This document shows, in pieces, positions 7,867 through 15,836 of a DNA stretch of 64,000 nt (its first letter is position 1; the number at the start of each line of letters is the position of its first letter). The stretch is from Bacteroidia bacterium (GTDB lineage: Bacteria; Bacteroidota; Bacteroidia; SpSt-205), in the NCBI GenBank assembly GCA_025059535.1, contig JANXCX010000011.1:1-64000 (forward strand), read 5' to 3'. The notes below the pieces were generated by a model, which worked only from the letters and a program-made list of their open reading frames with translations, searched no databases and was not told the origin of the DNA. Both the position numbers and the translations under genes were made by a program.

Positions 7867-8831
7867 GGTCTGGCGAGCGTCTCACGCACCGCTGCACCCA
7901 AGGAAGCAGGGGGTGAGTCGCCCCGTAGGACCGCTACAATAGCCCGCAGAAAAGGAAAGCGCTCAAGTTTCACGAGCCCTTCTAAGCTCTGCGCGGCGTA
8001 GTAGCCTTCTGCCACCATGCCTAGCTTTTGGAGGGCTGCTGAAGGGCTATAGCCCTGCGCCAGAAGCTGTCCGAGCCGCTGATTACGGCTATAAGCACTA
8101 AACGCCGTCACCAAAAAATCCCCAGCCCAGCCTGGCGAAAGGAAGGGGATACGCTCTTGAGGTACCCATTCGGTAAGGACTTCTTGAAGCTCGCGTAGGA
8201 TGGCTGCCGCTAGGGCGGCGCGCGCATTATCGCCCCACAGACTCACTACGCCCATACCTATGGCATAGATGTTTTTGAGCACTCCCACCCATTCCAAAGC
8301 CTCTAAGGCCGAGGTAGGCAGCAAGGCAAAATAGGGGGAGGCAAAAAGGGCCTCTAGGGTAGCGTAGCGCGTGGGGTCGGAAGCGGCGACCGCTACCCAG
8401 GTGGGGCGCCGCTCTATGACTTCTTCAGCGTGGCTAGGTCCGCTGAGTACGGCAAAGTCCCGCACGCCGCGCGCCTGCAGGTAGGTAGTAGGCCGGCGGG
8501 GCGGATTAGGCAAAAGCCCCTTGGTACAAGAGACCCAGAAACCTTCCAGTTTCGGTGCTTCCCTCAGCACTGGCTCTACATAGCGCGAGGGAAGGGCCAA
8601 TACCACGGCTTCGGCGTCCTGGAGGGCTTGCTCAAGTTCCATCCCTACCCACTCTAGTTGAGCTAAAGGAAAGGTTTTGTCAGGGAAAATGAAGGGGTGA
8701 CGCCCGCTGCGGCCAAGCTGGTCAGCAATCGGCGCGCTGTGCACCCACCAGCGCAGCGTGTGGCCTTTTTCTAAGAGAACCGCCGCAAGGGCACACCCCC
8801 AGCTACCTGCACCAATGAGGGCAATTCTCAT
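7863..8831 (-). CDS. gpsA: NAD(P)H-dependent glycerol-3-phosphate dehydrogenase
   Basis: The enzyme reduces dihydroxyacetone phosphate to sn-glycerol 3-phosphate for phospholipid synthesis. The 322-residue product opens with the Rossmann motif 'IALIGAGSWGCALA', followed by 'VLALPSRYV', 'WVSCTKGLLP', the 'AVLSGPSHAEEV' segment and 'LKNIYAIGMGV' with the catalytic Lys. Length and motif order match GpsA. It is the fourth gene of the lysC-tolC-MFP-gpsA chain, with the ATG at 8831 overlapping the stop of the membrane fusion protein as ATGA. Confidence 0.93.
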   Translation of the reverse strand: MRIALIGAGSWGCALAAVLLEKGHTLRWWVHSAPIADQLGRSGRHPFIFPDKTFPLAQLEWVGMELEQALQDAEAVVLALPSRYVEPVLREAPKLEGFWVSCTKGLLPNPPRRPTTYLQARGVRDFAVLSGPSHAEEVIERRPTWVAVAASDPTRYATLEALFASPYFALLPTSALEALEWVGVLKNIYAIGMGVVSLWGDNARAALAAAILRELQEVLTEWVPQERIPFLSPGWAGDFLVTAFSAYSRNQRLGQLLAQGYSPSAALQKLGMVAEGYYAAQSLEGLVKLERFPFLRAIVAVLRGDSPPASLGAAVRETLARP

Positions 8832-10075
8832 AGGGGCCGTTTAGGCTGTACGGCTACGCTGTCCTGCAGCACCGTCTGCAGCACCTCGTAAGGCCCTACT
8901 ACGATGATTTCATTGGCTTTGAGGCCGCTTTGGATCTCCACCCTTTGGTCGTCGGAAGGGCCCAAGCGCACTGCGCGCCAGCGCGCCCGGCCATTCTCCA
9001 CCACAAAGACGCCCTCTTTACCTTCGCGCAGCACCACAGCCTGAAGGGGTACCGTGAGAACCCCTTCCCGCCTATCATAAAAGATATGCACGAGCGCGCT
9101 CATTTCCGGCCGCAGCGGATACTGGCGCGGATCATAAGCCGCACTATCAATAAGCACCTGTACTAGATAGGTACGCGCTTCCTCTATACTGAGGGGATTG
9201 GAGGCCTCACTGCCGCTGGCACTTCGCCCTGAACTATAGCCCACCCTAATCACCCGTCCAGGCCAACGTAGACCCGGGTAGGCTTGGGGCTCTACGACGA
9301 CGGAGTCCCCTACATGGAGGCGGATGACGTCGTTTTCCGAAATCTGCGCCTCGGCTACCAGCTGGCTAAGGTCGGCGATACGCAGGCTTTCGGTACCGGC
9401 CATTTGACCTACGCCTACCACCCGCTGGCCCACGCGCACGTTTAGGCGGGTTATGATTCCATCCATGGAGGCATAAACCGAGGTGCGCTGCAGGTCTAAC
9501 TGGGCGCGGCGCAGGTTAGCTTCGGTGCTCTGAATGCGGTAGAAGGCGGCCTCTACATTACTGCGGGCGGCTTGGAGCTGGGCCTGCACCAGGCGATAGC
9601 GAAAATGAGCGTTATCCAGCTCAGCCTCCGAGATAGCGCCGCGCGCCTTTAGCTGAAGCGCCCGCTGATAGGCTAAAGACTCCTGCACCGCAGCCACTTC
9701 CTGTTGGGCTAAGTTAGCCCGCGCCGCCGCATACTGCGCACGCGCCTCCGCCAATACCGCCTGCATTTGTAAAACAGCCGTCTGATAATTATCTGGCCGA
9801 ATTGTAAAAAGTAGCTGGCCTCGGCGGACCGTATCCCCCTCCCGCACGTAGATTTGTATTACTTCACCCGAGATATCTGGGCTTATGGGCACTTCCGAAA
9901 TCGGTCGCAGTATAGCTGTCTCCGTTATAAAGGGCAGAAGGGTCTGACGGCGCACGGTATCTACCTCTACGCGGAGGGCTTTTGAACCGCCTACCAGCCG
10001 ACCTATCCCCCAGAGGAGGAAAAAGGCTAAGAGCGCTCCACCAATTACCCAGCCTAACTTTCGGCGTTTCCTCAT
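8828..10075 (-). CDS. Efflux membrane fusion protein (HlyD/RND adaptor type)
   Basis: The 415-residue product has one N-terminal membrane segment (~8-25, 'LGWVIGGALLAFFLLWGIG'). A split biotinyl-lipoyl domain follows ('PISPDISGEVIQIYVREGDTVRRGQLLFTI' and 'VYASMDGIITRLNVRVGQRV') around a long alpha-helical hairpin rich in Ala/Gln/Arg (~105-195), then a beta-barrel and a membrane-proximal domain. Such proteins bridge an inner-membrane pump and a TolC-type channel; this one resembles MacA. It overlaps the upstream tolC-like gene and downstream gpsA by ATGA. No ABC or RND pump gene is adjacent, so its partner is encoded elsewhere. Confidence 0.87.
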   Translation of the reverse strand: MRKRRKLGWVIGGALLAFFLLWGIGRLVGGSKALRVEVDTVRRQTLLPFITETAILRPISEVPISPDISGEVIQIYVREGDTVRRGQLLFTIRPDNYQTAVLQMQAVLAEARAQYAAARANLAQQEVAAVQESLAYQRALQLKARGAISEAELDNAHFRYRLVQAQLQAARSNVEAAFYRIQSTEANLRRAQLDLQRTSVYASMDGIITRLNVRVGQRVVGVGQMAGTESLRIADLSQLVAEAQISENDVIRLHVGDSVVVEPQAYPGLRWPGRVIRVGYSSGRSASGSEASNPLSIEEARTYLVQVLIDSAAYDPRQYPLRPEMSALVHIFYDRREGVLTVPLQAVVLREGKEGVFVVENGRARWRAVRLGPSDDQRVEIQSGLKANEIIVVGPYEVLQTVLQDSVAVQPKRPL

Positions 10076-11445
10076 AGCTCTTTGTATTTACCCAAGTAGG
10101 CCCCCAAAAGGAGCGTACGAATCTGCCGCTCTAGACGGGCTTGTTCCAATTCCAAGCGCGCCTGGGCCGCTGTAGAAAGGGCCTCCCGATAGCTCCAGTA
10201 GCTTAGCAGGCCAGCTTGGTATTGGGCTTCGGCTTGGGCCAGGGCTTTTTCGGCGGTTTGGCTACTGATCTGAAGGGCGGCTTCTTGGATTAGGGCGTTT
10301 CGCCAGACTAGATAGGCCTGCTGCGTGCGGCGCACTACCTGCTGGGTTTGAAGACGAAGCTGAATCTCCGCCATTTCTAAGGCACTTTCTGCCCGCGCAA
10401 GCCGAAGCCGCCGCCGAAACTGTTGAAAGATAGGCACGGAGAGCGAGACGAAAATAGATTGATTGAAGTTTTCGCGCAGTTGGCGCTCAAAGGCGAACGG
10501 CTCCCGTACCACGCCAGTGGGAGTGATACGGAAGAGGCCGGCGTTGGAGGAGTAGTTCGTTTGGAGCGAGGCGGTGACACTGAGGGTGGGGAAAAACTCG
10601 GCGCGCGCGAGCCTACGGGCATAGGTTTGCTGAAGGACACGCCAGCGGGCCTCTTCTACCTCAGGGGCCTGCTGAAGGGCAAGGGTGATAGCCTCCGCTT
10701 CCGAAAGCGGGCCCAAATCCAGCGGCGAAAGACCCAGGGTGAATTCCACGCTATCTACGGGCGTCTCCTCAGCGCCCATGAGCTGGAGAAGGAGTAGTTT
10801 ATTCTCTCGGTGGCGGTTGTAGAGGGCGAGGTACTGGGCCTTTTCACGCAGCAGCTGGGCTGCCAGCGTGAGGCTATCTAGGGAAAGGGCCTGGCCAGCG
10901 GCTAAGCGGGCACTCTGGCGATTTAGCTGGTCCTCTAGACGGCGCAAGCGCCACTGCGCCAGTTCTAAGGTTATGGAATCGCTGAGGGCCTGCTGGAATT
11001 GAAGGAGCGCCTGGGCGAGGACTTCCGCTTCGGCACGCTGTTGGGCCGCACGGGCCGCCCCGAGCCCTGCCTGCGTCTGACGCAAAAGATAGTGGTTAGC
11101 AAACCCAGCAAAGAGTACCCAGTTCGCCGCCAGCGAGGCGGAACTGAAAGTGGTCGTTTGCTGAACGCGCTGGAAGGCGAAAGGGTCAAAAGTGGTCCCA
11201 TAGTTTTGGGTAGCGCTGACGTTGGCCGTAAGGCTGGGTAGGAAGTTGGCTTGGGCTTGGTAGAGCTCCCAGCGGGCTGGAGGTAGAGCCGCCGCCGCCT
11301 GCTGAAGCGTCAGGGCATTCCGCCGAACTCCCTCTAGAAACTCGCGCAGGCTAATCCACCGCACGCCAGCCGGTGGAAAAGGCGGGAGGGCGCCGATTTG
11401 CCCTAAGGTCACAGCAGGAAGCCAGAGCAGGGCTTTAGCCTTCAT
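10072..11445 (-). CDS. TolC-family outer membrane efflux protein
   Basis: The 457-residue product has a signal-like start (MKAKALLWLPAVTLGQ). It then has the repeated helical-hairpin architecture of TolC/NodT proteins: 'SLREFLEGVRRNALTLQQAAAAL', 'ANFLPSLTANVSATQNYG', and the second repeat 'ALQQAPEVEEARWRVLQQTYARRLARAEFFPTLSVTASL'. It should form the outer-membrane channel for the fusion protein encoded just downstream (ATGA overlap). ATG 11445 is chosen over a longer frame because it yields the signal peptide and an 11-nt overlap with lysC. Confidence 0.88.
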   Translation of the reverse strand: MKAKALLWLPAVTLGQIGALPPFPPAGVRWISLREFLEGVRRNALTLQQAAAALPPARWELYQAQANFLPSLTANVSATQNYGTTFDPFAFQRVQQTTTFSSASLAANWVLFAGFANHYLLRQTQAGLGAARAAQQRAEAEVLAQALLQFQQALSDSITLELAQWRLRRLEDQLNRQSARLAAGQALSLDSLTLAAQLLREKAQYLALYNRHRENKLLLLQLMGAEETPVDSVEFTLGLSPLDLGPLSEAEAITLALQQAPEVEEARWRVLQQTYARRLARAEFFPTLSVTASLQTNYSSNAGLFRITPTGVVREPFAFERQLRENFNQSIFVSLSVPIFQQFRRRLRLARAESALEMAEIQLRLQTQQVVRRTQQAYLVWRNALIQEAALQISSQTAEKALAQAEAQYQAGLLSYWSYREALSTAAQARLELEQARLERQIRTLLLGAYLGKYKEL

Positions 11446-12700
11446 AGGCCAGCCAGTGCAGGCGATCAGGGAGACGCTGAAGGTAGAGGGCTTCCCCATT
11501 GGGGATCACCGCAGAACGGTCGGGATAAAGAATGGTGTACAACGCAAAGGGTGAGCGCCAGCGTACCTCCCACCCTGCGGGCAGGGTCGTACGCCATCGG
11601 TCTAAAATTTCGGGGGCGGCCTTTACGGCAAGGGCTGCCGTACGCACCCCACCTTGGAAGAAATAGATGAGCGCCCCCTCCCGCTCTAGCCCCTGGATAA
11701 GCTGAGAGGAAGCGATCGGCGTAAGGTCTGTGCTACAGACTTCTATAAGGGTCAGGCCACCGCAGCGTATATAAATGGGAGGAAGGTGGGGCGCCTCTTC
11801 GGTGCTAATGCAGGTGCCTTCGGCTTCGGGCCTAAAGTAAGGCCGTACATATAAGGGAATTCTACCTTCCCAGAGGGGGCGTAAGGTGCGCGGATGGAGG
11901 ACTTTAGCCCCGTAGTAGGTCATTTCGGCGGCTTGGCTGTAGCTGAGCTGAAGCAGAGGTTGGGCCTGGGGATCTTGTCGGGGGTCAGCCGCATAAATCC
12001 CGCCTACATCCTTCCAGGCAATCATGCCCTCGGCCCGCAAGAGCCGGGCAAAAAGAGCGGCCGAATAGTCCGATCCCTCCCGCCCTAAGGTAACGCTGCG
12101 CCGGCGCAGGTCCGACGCTATGTACCCTTGCGTGATCACCAGTCCATGCGTCCGAAAGAGCGGCACTAAGAGGGCATCTACGTTCGCCTGACTGAGGCTC
12201 TCTATTACGTTGGGCTCGGGATAGTGGCCATCCGTGACCAAAAGCCGGCGCGCATCTATCCATTCCAGGGAGAAGCCTTGGCTCTGAAGGTAAGCCCGTA
12301 CAATTTCACTGCTTACAAGTTCGCCATACACTAGCACGCCATCTACGCCGGAAGGCGACTCCTCGCCTAATTGCATAAGGGCCCGAAGGCGCTGCCAAAG
12401 GGGGTTCCAATACCGCTTGGCAAGGTCGTCCCCTAGCGAATCGGCCAAAGGCGCAGGCAAAAGCTGCTGAATAAGCTGCTGGTGGAAATGCTGGAGATCG
12501 GTGAAGGCGCTGGCTAAGGCTGCTTCGGCCCCCTGGGCCGCCAGGCGCGTCAGCTCCAGTAAGTGATTGGTGGTCTTTCCAATAGCGGATACCACCAGAA
12601 GCCGCGGCCTCTCTGGATAGATGTGCCGAAGGATGTACGGAAGTTGGGCAAAGGCGTCGGCGCTCCGCAGGCAACCGCCTCCCACCTTCATGATCCACAT
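11435..12700 (-). CDS. lysC: Aspartate kinase
   Basis: The enzyme phosphorylates L-aspartate at the head of the lysine/threonine/methionine pathway. The 421-residue product shows an N-terminal kinase core with 'MKVGGGCLRSADAF' (a divergent form of the usual KFGGTS motif), 'LVVSAIGKTTNHLLELT', 'TLGREGSDYSAALFA', 'WKDVGGIYAADPRQ' and 'AEMTYYGAKVLHPRTL'. A C-terminal ACT-like regulatory region follows from about residue 310. The start is ATG 12700; the upstream TTG overlaps the -7 element. It leads an operon continuing into the efflux genes and gpsA. Confidence 0.9.
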   Translation of the reverse strand: MWIMKVGGGCLRSADAFAQLPYILRHIYPERPRLLVVSAIGKTTNHLLELTRLAAQGAEAALASAFTDLQHFHQQLIQQLLPAPLADSLGDDLAKRYWNPLWQRLRALMQLGEESPSGVDGVLVYGELVSSEIVRAYLQSQGFSLEWIDARRLLVTDGHYPEPNVIESLSQANVDALLVPLFRTHGLVITQGYIASDLRRRSVTLGREGSDYSAALFARLLRAEGMIAWKDVGGIYAADPRQDPQAQPLLQLSYSQAAEMTYYGAKVLHPRTLRPLWEGRIPLYVRPYFRPEAEGTCISTEEAPHLPPIYIRCGGLTLIEVCSTDLTPIASSQLIQGLEREGALIYFFQGGVRTAALAVKAAPEILDRWRTTLPAGWEVRWRSPFALYTILYPDRSAVIPNGEALYLQRLPDRLHWLAYEG

Positions 12701-12706
12701 CGCCTG

Positions 12707-12714
12707 CAAAAGTA
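12707..12714 (-). promoter_or_regulatory. -7 promoter element for lysC
   Basis: TACTTTTG on the minus strand ends 6 nt before ATG 12700. No equally good element is seen for divergent nadB; TAGATTGC at 12723-12730 is a weak candidate, 4 nt before its GTG. Confidence 0.6.
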
Positions 12715-12734
12715 CTTTTTCATAGATTGCTAAT

Positions 12735-14324
12735 GTGCGTGCGCGGACGGACTATTTAGTGATAGGCTCCGGCGTAGCGGGACTTTTCTTTGCCCTGAAG
12801 GCCGCTTCGTATGGGGAGGTGCTTATTCTTACAAAAGATAGGCCCGAAGAAAGTAATACCACCTATGCCCAAGGCGGTATAGCCGGCGTATTTTCTTCCG
12901 AAGACAGCTTTGAGGCGCATATTCAAGATACGCTAACGGCAGGGGATGGGCTCTGTCGGACAGAGATAGTACGCGAGATAATTAGGGAAGCGCCCGATGC
13001 CATAGAAGAACTTATGAGTTATGGCGTGGAGTTTGATAGAGATGCAGAGGGTCATTTAGCTTTGGGGCGGGAAGGGGGGCATTCCTATCCGCGTATTTTA
13101 CACCGGGGGGATGCCACGGGTGCGGCTATCAGTCGCGCCCTCCTCAAAGCGGTCCAGAACCACCCACGCATTCAGCTTTGGGCGGGGTTCTTCGCCCTAG
13201 ACCTTATCACCCAGCACCACTTGGGTATATATGTCAATCGCGGCTATCCAGGGATTGCCTGCTATGGCGTCTATGCCTTGGAAGAGCGCACAGGTACGAT
13301 TTGGACTATTCTGGCGCGTGTAACGGTACTTGCCTCAGGCGGTGCCGGCCAAGTGTATGCTGTAACTACTAATCCCCCTACAGCTACGGGGGACGGGGTG
13401 GCCATGGCCTTACGCGCAAAAGCGCGCATTGCTAACATGGAGTTTTATCAATTTCACCCTACCGCGCTTTACGAGCCGGAGAAGCGACCGGCTTTTTTGC
13501 TTACAGAGGCCTTACGGGGAGAGGGGGCAAAGCTTTTAGACCCTATTCATCACCGCCCCTTTATGGCTAAATACCATCCCCAAGCTGAACTGGCGCCACG
13601 CGATGTAGTGGCTCGCGCCATAGATACGGAGGCTAAGATCGCTGGTACGCCCTATGTGTACTTAGATGCGCGCGCCATACCGAATCTGCCCCAGCGCTTT
13701 CCTACAATTTACACCTACTGCACGCGGAAGGGTCTAGACCCAACTACGGACCTCCTCCCTGTGGCTCCCGCTGCCCACTATATGGTAGGTGGCATAGATA
13801 CGGATGCGGTAGGACGCACTTCAATTCAGCGGCTGTATGCGATTGGCGAAGTAAGCTATACAGGGCTTCATGGAGCTAACCGGCTAGCATCCAACTCGCT
13901 GCTGGAGGCGCTTGTATTTGCCCGTCGCGCGGCGGCTCACAGCGCTCCCCTCCTCAAGGAGTGCAAATGGCAGGAGGATGTCCCCGATTGGGACCCGCGC
14001 GGCAGCCGCCACCCAGAAGAGATGGTCCTTATCAGCCACAACCTTCAAGAACTGCGCACGCTCATGAGCAGCTATGTGGGCATTGTACGCTCTACTTTTC
14101 GGTTAGAGCGGGCCCGGCGGCGCATCGCCCTCCTTTACGAAGAAACCGAAGCCTTCTACGCCCACACCTACCCCTCGCGCCCCCTCTTTGAGCTGCGCAA
14201 CCTCATCGCCGTAGCCTACCTCATCGTCAAATGTGCCTCCATCCGCAAAGAAAGCCGAGGCCTCCATTATATCTTAGACTATCCCCATAAGAACCAGCAG
14301 CTAGTCGTGGATACCTTGGTATAG
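12735..14324 (+). CDS. nadB: L-aspartate oxidase
   Basis: NadB oxidises L-aspartate to iminoaspartate, the first step of de novo NAD synthesis. The 529-residue flavoprotein begins with the FAD Rossmann motif 'DYLVIGSGVAGLFFALKAA' and has 'ESNTTYAQGGIAGVF', the active-site segments 'ALGREGGHSYPRILH' and 'FYQFHPTALY', 'LLTEALRGEGAKLLD', 'HYMVGGIDTD' and 'GLHGANRLASNSLLEALVFARRAA'. The C-terminal helical domain is complete. The start is GTG 12735; an ATG at 12733 is out of frame. No nadA or nadC is adjacent. It is divergent from lysC across 34 nt. Confidence 0.94.
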   Translation: MRARTDYLVIGSGVAGLFFALKAASYGEVLILTKDRPEESNTTYAQGGIAGVFSSEDSFEAHIQDTLTAGDGLCRTEIVREIIREAPDAIEELMSYGVEFDRDAEGHLALGREGGHSYPRILHRGDATGAAISRALLKAVQNHPRIQLWAGFFALDLITQHHLGIYVNRGYPGIACYGVYALEERTGTIWTILARVTVLASGGAGQVYAVTTNPPTATGDGVAMALRAKARIANMEFYQFHPTALYEPEKRPAFLLTEALRGEGAKLLDPIHHRPFMAKYHPQAELAPRDVVARAIDTEAKIAGTPYVYLDARAIPNLPQRFPTIYTYCTRKGLDPTTDLLPVAPAAHYMVGGIDTDAVGRTSIQRLYAIGEVSYTGLHGANRLASNSLLEALVFARRAAAHSAPLLKECKWQEDVPDWDPRGSRHPEEMVLISHNLQELRTLMSSYVGIVRSTFRLERARRRIALLYEETEAFYAHTYPSRPLFELRNLIAVAYLIVKCASIRKESRGLHYILDYPHKNQQLVVDTLV

Positions 14325-14433
14325 GCTTCGGCCAAAGACATAGAGTTTAGCGATTTTGCCGTGCGCTACCGCCTACCTAAGGCATACGCTGGCAAAACCC
14401 CTGCAGGCTTTTGAAGCCCAGCCATAAGAAGGC
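14325..14433. other. Intergenic region between convergent nadB and nth
   Basis: 109 nt with no promoter match. A small hairpin (GGCTT-TTG-AAGCC, around 14407-14419) lies downstream of nth. There is no U-run, so I cannot call a terminator. Confidence 0.35.
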
Positions 14434-15084
14434 TCAGGAAGTCTGAGCGGTCTGCGCAAAGTACTCACAGTAAGCCGTAAAGGGGCAGTCGCCACAGCGG
14501 GGCTTTCGGGCGGTACAGTGGTAGCGCCCGAAAAGAATAAGCCAGTGGTGCGCACGCCCCAAATAGGCCGGCGGGACGATGGCAGTGAGTTCCGCCTCTA
14601 CCTTTTCGGGCGTCTTGCCCTTCGCCAGGCCGAGGCGCCGACTGACGCGGAAGACATGTGTATCTACCGCCAATACAGGGGCTTGCCAGAGTACCGAACT
14701 AATTACATGGGCGCTTTTGCGACCAATCCCCGGCAGCTTTTGAAGCTCCGCAGGGTCCTTAGGCAGCTCACCGCCGTACTTTTCCATCACTGTGCGGGCA
14801 AGCTCCACCAATCGCTGAGCTTTAGAATTTGGATAGGAAATACTTCGGATATAGGATAGAACTTCGGCTGGATCGGCCTGGGAAAGGGTGGCAAAGTCCG
14901 GAAAGCGCGCAAAAAAAGCCGGCGTTGTTTGATTGACGCGTACATCCGTACATTGAGCGGAGAGCACTACAGCTACCGTCAGCTCATACGGATTGCGGTA
15001 GCGCAGCTCGGTCGTGGCTTCCCCGTACCATGCCTCCAAAATCGGTAGGATATAATGCAGCTTCTCTGCTGGGCTTAGCGGCAT
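14434..15084 (-). CDS. nth: Endonuclease III, DNA glycosylase/AP lyase
   Basis: The enzyme excises oxidised pyrimidines and nicks abasic sites in base-excision repair. The 216-residue product has the helix-hairpin-helix 'LQKLPGIGRKSAHVI' with the catalytic Lys, and the catalytic Asp in 'LAVDTHVFRVSRRLGL'. It ends with the four-Cys [4Fe-4S] loop C-x6-C-x2-C-x5-C ('CTARKPRCGDCPFTAYC'). Length and motif order are canonical. It is monocistronic, divergent from the outer-membrane gene at 15114 with only 29 nt between start codons. Confidence 0.95.
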   Translation of the reverse strand: MPLSPAEKLHYILPILEAWYGEATTELRYRNPYELTVAVVLSAQCTDVRVNQTTPAFFARFPDFATLSQADPAEVLSYIRSISYPNSKAQRLVELARTVMEKYGGELPKDPAELQKLPGIGRKSAHVISSVLWQAPVLAVDTHVFRVSRRLGLAKGKTPEKVEAELTAIVPPAYLGRAHHWLILFGRYHCTARKPRCGDCPFTAYCEYFAQTAQTS

Positions 15085-15088
15085 AGCG

Positions 15089-15096
15089 CAAAAATC
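15089..15096 (-). promoter_or_regulatory. -7-like promoter element for nth (one mismatch)
   Basis: GATTTTTG on the minus strand differs from TAnnTTTG at the first base. It ends 4 nt before the nth ATG, the same position as the exact matches elsewhere. Confidence 0.45.
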
Positions 15097-15101
15097 CCAC
15101 C

Positions 15102-15109
15102 TATTTTTG
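15102..15109 (+). promoter_or_regulatory. -7 promoter element for the gene at 15114
   Basis: TATTTTTG ends 4 nt before GTG 15114. It stands back to back with the nth element, 5 bp apart. Confidence 0.6.
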
Positions 15110-15113
15110 CTCG

Positions 15114-15836
15114 GTGAAAGGACTCTTAGGCTTGGTGTGGCTGCAGTTGGGCCCTATCATAACGCACCGCCCCACGCAGGGGATTAGTGGGAGTATTGTG
15201 GAACGGGGGGCTTTGCAGGTAGAGTCGGGCTATCAGCCCCTTTTCCAGCGGTCGGCTGCACCCCTACCTGAGCTTATGGCGCAAGTGCGCGTAGGCCTTG
15301 GGCGCCAGAATGAAGGCTTTCTCACCCATGCCCTCACATGGCCACCCGCTCGGGTTAGTTTGCATGCTCTGGCCTTCAAGCAGCGTCTCTACAGCGGCTC
15401 CCTTCTGACCCTTACCGCTGCGCTCTGGGGTTATGCACCGCTCAGTAGGTACGCTGCTGGCCTGCAGCTCTGGCTTCTGGCTGACCTCACCCTGAGCCCC
15501 AGGGGTACGCTTACCCTAAATGCCATAGGCGGCTACTTTGGCCAGCCGCAGGTCGTGCTGGCCGGCTTTTACACGCATAGTTTCACCAACCGCCTATTTA
15601 GCTGGGTAGAGGGCTTCGCCTACCTTCCTGAAAGCGGGGGCACTTCGCGCACGCGCGCAGGTGGCGGACTAGGCTTGCAGTATATCTCAGGAAAGGCACA
15701 ACGTACGGCTGTGGACCTCGCCCTTAATGCGGCCTATTTGCCTAATGAAAGGACGAGCCAGCTTCAGGTGCTTTTTGGACTAAGCCGAAAGTTTGCCTTT
15801 AGGGTGCGCCAGGGGCCTCCTCCGAGGGTGCCATAG
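15114..15836 (+). CDS. Predicted outer-membrane beta-barrel protein
   Basis: The 240-residue product starts at GTG 15114 with a hydrophobic leader. It alternates short aromatic and amphipathic strands ending in Gly/Tyr turns ('LQVESGYQPLF', 'LMAQVRVGLGRQNEGF', 'LGLQYISGKAQRTAVDLALNAAYLP', 'LQVLFGLSRKFAFRV'). This pattern fits an outer-membrane barrel of the 'MetA-pathway of phenol degradation' or transporter-like type. The opening 'THRPTQGISGSIVERGALQVESGYQ' resembles that family. No substrate can be proposed. Its last 38 nt overlap the convergent permease gene. Confidence 0.65.
   Translation: MKGLLGLVWLQLGPIITHRPTQGISGSIVERGALQVESGYQPLFQRSAAPLPELMAQVRVGLGRQNEGFLTHALTWPPARVSLHALAFKQRLYSGSLLTLTAALWGYAPLSRYAAGLQLWLLADLTLSPRGTLTLNAIGGYFGQPQVVLAGFYTHSFTNRLFSWVEGFAYLPESGGTSRTRAGGGLGLQYISGKAQRTAVDLALNAAYLPNERTSQLQVLFGLSRKFAFRVRQGPPPRVP

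Noticed and set aside
12723-12730. nadB promoter TAGATTGC
   Set aside because: The position fits (4 nt before GTG 12735), but two of six consensus bases differ, so it is not listed as a feature.
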